Below, piece after piece: positions 61,170 through 64,000 of a DNA stretch of 64,000 nucleotides. How positions within the stretch are numbered: the first letter of the stretch is position 1; every line of letters starts with the position of its first letter. Under the pieces are notes generated by a model. It worked only from the letters and a program-made list of their open reading frames with translations, was not told the origin of the DNA and did not search any database. The position numbers were made by a program, and so were the translations under genes. The stretch is from Amycolatopsis bullii (GTDB lineage: Bacteria; Actinomycetota; Actinomycetes; Mycobacteriales; Pseudonocardiaceae): positions 62,001 to 126,000 of the forward strand of contig NZ_BNAW01000013.1 in the NCBI RefSeq assembly GCF_014654205.1, read 5' to 3'.

Positions 61170-61405
61170 AGAAGCAGCGTTCCAACACACGGGGTGGCGA
61201 CGAGGGCGCCCTGAGCGTTGGGGATGCCGACGTGGTCGGACTGGCAGGTGCTCATGAACTCGCGGTACAGGCAGGAGGACTACCAGCCGTTGCGGCAGTT
61301 GGCGCAGGTGTTGTCCGAGGTGGCGAAGGAGCCGACGACGAACTGGCCGGGCTTGACGGCGGTCACCTCGCTGCTGATGCGGCGCAGTGCCTTGTGGTTG
61401 TTCAT
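61170..61405 (-). pseudogene. zinc-type alcohol dehydrogenase fragment
   Basis: Minus-strand peptide VTAVKPGQFVVGSFATSDNT, then CANCRNGW-stop, then, in another frame, SSCLYREFMSTCQSDHVGIP and NAQGALVATP. This is the structural-zinc region (four-Cys lobe) of threonine-dehydrogenase-like ADHs (FVVGxFxxSDNTCxxCRxGxxSSC). The catalytic-zinc N-terminus, the coenzyme domain and the C-terminus are missing, and a frameshift interrupts the piece. Confidence 0.5.
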
Positions 61406-61950
61406 CAACGGTCTTTCCGGACCTGCACGGGCAGGGATGTCCAGGAGCGCAGGGTGTTGTTGGAATGGCGGTGTGGTTCGCCGACCGGCTCGATCCGTTC
61501 GACGCGGCCGGCCAGGGCGGTGAGCAGGGTCTCGGCTTCCAGGCCGGCCACGTGCTGGCCGACGCATCGGTGGATGCCCATGCCGAAGCCGACGTGGCCG
61601 GGGGGGGGGCGGGTGAGGTCGAAGCGGTCAGCGCCGTGCCAGCGGTCCGGGTCGCGGTTGGCCGCGGCGAGGAACATGAGGATCTTCGTGTCGGCCGGGA
61701 TGGTGGTGCCGGCGATGGTGACGTCGGTGGTGGCGGTGCGGAAGAAGGTCTGCACCGGTGACTGCCAGCGGACGGCCTCGTCGAAGGCCGTCCGCGCCAA
61801 TGCCGGGCTCTCCCGGAGGCGGTTCCAATCGCCGGGGTGGGCGGCGAAGGCGTACAGGCAGGCTGCCAGGCCGTGCACGGTGGTGTCGACGCCGGCGGTG
61901 AGCAGCGACCGCACCACCAGCGGGGCCTGTTCGCGGGTCAGCCGGTCAGT
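61405..61950 (-). pseudogene. cytochrome P450 C-terminal remnant
   Basis: Minus-strand frame starting within the I-helix (VVRSLLTAGVDTTVHGLAA) and containing the ExxR-like FDEAVRWQSP, the meander AANRDPDRWHGADRFDLTRP and the heme loop FGMGIHRCVGQHVAGLEAE. The N-terminal half is gone; upstream codons are Arg/Ser-rich and not homologous. It is unrelated to the two intact P450s by orientation and subfamily. The TGATG overlap with the ADH fragment start hints that the two once formed an operon. Confidence 0.75.
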
Positions 61951-62280
61951 GTTGCTCCTCCATTGTGGGCGGAGGAGACCGCTGTTCGTCCTGTGCCTGG
62001 CGGTCCGCTGCCGGTGCGCACTCAAAAGTTGGAGCTCGACGCGCTGTTGCCCGATCCGGCGAGCGAGCCTGGCAGGCCGAGGGCGGGCGATGGAAGCAGC
62101 GCTGCCAGCGCCGATAGCTGGGAAACGGTTACTCGGAGCCTTGGAGCCGGCTGATCGCCTGCGGCGGACACCGAGATTTCTGAGTGGGGTAGAGATCAAA
62201 ATTCTCGGTTCGGGACTGGATATGTGGCACGGCGAGCGTCGTCGCAGTGTCATCGGTGTGTATTCAGGGGTATCGGGTTG
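61951..62280. other. gene-free interval
   Basis: About 330 bases between the P450 remnant and the TetR gene, in which no supportable gene or repeat was found. Confidence 0.4.
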
Positions 62281-63024
62281 TCATCGACTCAAGATGCTCA
62301 GCCACTCACGCAGCAGTGCTGCTTCGGTGGTTCTGAATCCGGCGTCTACGACCGGGTCGGCGTCGCCGCCGTCGCCGATTGCGGCCAACAGCGCCACGGC
62401 CCGGTCGGCGATCATCGTTCGAGCATCGGCGGCCGGTTCAGTGCTGACGATCGAGTCAATGACGGTGTCACGCAGCGCGGTCAGCGGGGCCGGGTCGCGC
62501 TCGTCCTCGGGTAGCGCCAGCAGTTGCAGCACGGCGCCGGTCGTCGACGCTTCGATGGCACGCGCGGCTGTCTCGACCGGAATCCGCAGCCGGCCCTGCT
62601 CGCGGGCCCGCTCGAGCATGCGGCGCAGGATCACGCCGTTCTCCTGCACGGCGGCCGGACGACGGCCCGGGCGCAGGTTGCCGTACATGAGGGCGTAGAA
62701 CGCGGGATTGCGCAGCCCGAACTCGACGTGGGTGATCCAGCCGCGTCGGACGTCCTCGATCGGGTCCTCGCTCGGTTCCAGTCCCCGTTTTTCGGCCAGG
62801 TAGCTCTCGAACCCGTAGCTGCCGAGGGCGTCGAGCAGGCCGTCCTTGTCTGCGAACAAGCGATACAGCGCCGGGGTCTGCACCCCGGCGGCGGTCGCGA
62901 CCGCGCGCATCGAAATGGCGGCCGGACCGTGCTCAGTCAACAGTTCGGCCGCTGCCTTCAATATCGCCTGCTGCTGGTCGCGGCGTTCCCCACCTGCTTC
63001 GGGCGCGTCCCGGTCGCTGCGCAT
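62281..63024 (-). CDS. TetR-family transcriptional regulator
   Basis: Encodes 247 residues from the ATG at 63024. HTH: AILKAAAELLTEHGPAAISM, then RAVATAAGVQTPALYRLFAD and KDGLLDAL. The C-terminal domain has the usual FGLRNPAFYALMYGNL segment. Divergent from the flavodoxin-like gene at 63121, with a repeat-rich operator between. It probably represses that gene and itself. Confidence 0.93.
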   Translation of the reverse strand: MRSDRDAPEAGGERRDQQQAILKAAAELLTEHGPAAISMRAVATAAGVQTPALYRLFADKDGLLDALGSYGFESYLAEKRGLEPSEDPIEDVRRGWITHVEFGLRNPAFYALMYGNLRPGRRPAAVQENGVILRRMLERAREQGRLRIPVETAARAIEASTTGAVLQLLALPEDERDPAPLTALRDTVIDSIVSTEPAADARTMIADRAVALLAAIGDGGDADPVVDAGFRTTEAALLREWLSILSR

Positions 63025-63048
63025 GTGTCAATGGTAACACCTAGTCGT

Positions 63049-63095
63049 TGACAGCGTCACTGACAGCGTTACTCTGTAACTGTTGACGCTGTCAC
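63049..63095. promoter_or_regulatory. repeated TetR operator in a divergent promoter
   Basis: Two abutting direct copies TGACAGCGTCAC (63049-63060) and TGACAGCGTTAC (63061-63072) are followed by an inverted copy GTTGACGCTGTCAC (63082-63095), whose complement reads GTGACAGCGTCAAC. The copies fill the gap between the divergent TetR and flavodoxin-like genes and are a strong candidate operator for the TetR at 62281. Confidence 0.75.
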
Positions 63096-63120
63096 TTCAC
63101 CTCGGAACGGACTACGAACC

Positions 63121-63732
63121 ATGTCCAGCATCACTGTCGGCATCGCCTACACCTCCGGCTACGGCCACACCCGCGAACTGGCAGACGCCGTCGCCCAGGG
63201 AGCCGCATCAGTACCCGGCACGCTCGTCGAGATGATCGACGTCGCCGCCGTCACCGACGACGACTGGCACACCCTCGACCGGTGCGACGCGATCATCTTC
63301 GGCAGCCCGACCTACATGGGCAGCGCCTCCGCTGCCTTCCACGCCTTCGCCGAAGCGACCTCCCACCGATGGATGACCCGCGCCTGGCAAGACAAGATCG
63401 CCGCCGGATTCACCAACTCCGGCTCGATGAGCGGCGACAAACTGCACACCCTGCAGTACTTCTCGATGCTCGCCGCCCAACACGGCATGCACTGGATCAG
63501 CCTCGGCCTCCTGCCCGGCTGGAACACCACCACCGCCAGCGAACACGACCACAACCGACTCGGGTTCTACCTCGGCGCCGGCGCCCAGACCTGGAACGAC
63601 CAGGGCCCCGAGGCCGTCCACGGCGCCGACCTGTCCACCGCCCGCCACCTCGGCCGGCGAGTAGCCGCCCACACCAGCCGGTTCGCAGGTGCGCTCGACC
63701 TCAACGACCTCCCCGCCACCGCAGCCGGCTGA
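63121..63732 (+). CDS. flavodoxin-like NAD(P)H-dependent oxidoreductase (WrbA-like)
   Basis: Encodes 203 residues. The start VGIAYTSGYGHTRELADAVA is the FMN phosphate-binding loop (T/SGxGHT), FGSPTYMGSASAAFHAFAE the second FMN contact, and GFTNSGSMSGDKLHTLQYF with the later WISLGLLPG the third. The family reduces quinones or flavins, or handles redox stress. Divergent from the TetR gene and presumably de-repressed by its ligand. Confidence 0.88.
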   Translation: MSSITVGIAYTSGYGHTRELADAVAQGAASVPGTLVEMIDVAAVTDDDWHTLDRCDAIIFGSPTYMGSASAAFHAFAEATSHRWMTRAWQDKIAAGFTNSGSMSGDKLHTLQYFSMLAAQHGMHWISLGLLPGWNTTTASEHDHNRLGFYLGAGAQTWNDQGPEAVHGADLSTARHLGRRVAAHTSRFAGALDLNDLPATAAG

Positions 63733-64000
63733 GGCCAGTCCAGGCGTATCACGGATTTCCGGCTGGCGTCGGCTGCGGCACGAGGGTCGAGCTTGGCGTA
63801 GATCTTTTGCAGGTGGAACTCGACGGTCTTGACCGAGAGCGTGAGCTGGGCGGCGAGCTGCTTGTTGGTCAGGCCCGTGGCGACCGGTTCGGCCACGCGC
63901 CGCTCCTGGGCAGTGAGCTGGGGTGACAACCTCGCGGAGCGGCGGCGGCCGCCGGCGACGGACAGTTCCGCGGGAGCCTGCTCGGCGAGGCGGCCGGCCT
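63567..64000 (-). CDS. LuxR-family regulator, C-terminal part (cut by window end)
   Basis: The frame is open through the window end at 64000 and reads LSPQLTAQERRVAEPVATGL, then TNKQLAAQLTLSVKTVEFHL and QKIYAKL. This is a clear LuxR/GerE HTH. After KLDPRAAADASRK the frame continues past 63732 into the 3' end of the convergent flavodoxin-like gene, which is unusual: the normal end would lie near 63735. A single-base indel may have removed the original stop. The N-terminal part lies outside the window. Confidence 0.8.
   Translation of the reverse strand, partial: AGRLAEQAPAELSVAGGRRRSARLSPQLTAQERRVAEPVATGLTNKQLAAQLTLSVKTVEFHLQKIYAKLDPRAAADASRKSVIRLDWPQPAAVAGRSLRSSAPANRLVWAATRRPRWRAVDRSAPWTASGPWSFQVWAPAPR

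Noticed and set aside
61405..62253. A third intact P450 gene
   Set aside because: Only the I-helix-to-end half is homologous. Upstream codons are low-complexity Arg/Ser/Pro, and no F-G region or N-terminal helices are visible.
1..64000. CRISPR arrays, tRNA and rRNA genes
   Set aside because: No regularly spaced short repeats and no cloverleaf-like or rRNA-like sequence were seen in the window by eye.

Overview
This is a high-GC actinobacterial chromosome segment. The GC-rich third codon positions, GTG/TTG starts, ATGA-coupled operons, RHS/PA14 surface protein, paired P450/ferredoxin operon and IS110/IS5/IS630/IS481/IS701 debris all fit a filamentous actinomycete, most likely Pseudonocardiales (an Amycolatopsis- or Lentzea-like genome; this placement is inference). 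No tRNA, rRNA or CRISPR array was seen.

Layout. (1) 0.9-9.4 kb holds secreted-toxin genes: a 2.1k-residue signal-peptide/PA14/RHS polymorphic toxin with an immunity candidate 4 bp downstream, then a zincin metalloprotease toxin whose N-terminus resembles extracellular contractile injection system (eCIS) cargo. IS630 and short-chain dehydrogenase (SDR) remnants lie between them. (2) 10.2-12.4 kb holds two decayed IS110 elements, the second fused to the tail of a small secreted peptide gene. (3) 12.5-30.7 kb is a compact biosynthetic gene cluster. It contains a methyltransferase, a 14-TM-type exporter, a LuxR-type regulator, a serine hydrolase, a DegT aminotransferase, an NAD-dependent epimerase, two stand-alone carrier proteins, a LysR regulator, two free adenylation enzymes, two acyl-CoA-dehydrogenase-fold enzymes (one paired with a flavin reductase), a BtrH-like protein, a KamA-type radical SAM aminomutase and a class I aminotransferase. 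Together they suggest a product in which a beta-amino acid or related amino acid is loaded on a carrier protein, oxidised and transferred. I do not recognise a known cluster. (4) 30.9-31.7 kb is an IS graveyard (IS481, IS701, IS110).

(5) 32-54.8 kb looks like a defence island with several partly decayed systems. It contains an S-4TM-type pore-forming effector divergent from a kinase-fold protein, a TIR-STAND-TPR protein divergent from a two-TM macro-domain (ThsA-type) protein, a large serine recombinase, a CHAT-protein remnant, a 1170-residue STAND NTPase with a nuclease-like N-terminus, a three-gene regulator/small protein/GHKL-ATPase operon, and an McrB pseudogene. Two 39-bp imperfect direct repeats (43495 and 53924) bracket the recombinase-to-mcrB interval. 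Between these systems sit a secreted hydrolase, a P-type ATPase remnant, an IS5-family element with recognisable ends, and an orphan LuxR-type regulator.

(6) 55-61.1 kb is an oxidation locus: an MFS exporter divergent from P450-TetR-ferredoxin-ferredoxin reductase-P450, with a near-ideal palindromic operator in the divergent promoter. (7) 61.2-64 kb has alcohol dehydrogenase and P450 remnants, a TetR/flavodoxin-like divergent pair with a repeated operator, and a LuxR-type regulator cut by the window end.

The most interesting candidate is the TIR-STAND plus TM-macro pair, which looks like a Thoeris type II arrangement in which the TIR sits on a large STAND sensor. The beta-amino-acid-type gene cluster comes next. 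All family calls come from motif reading by eye; no database search was run.
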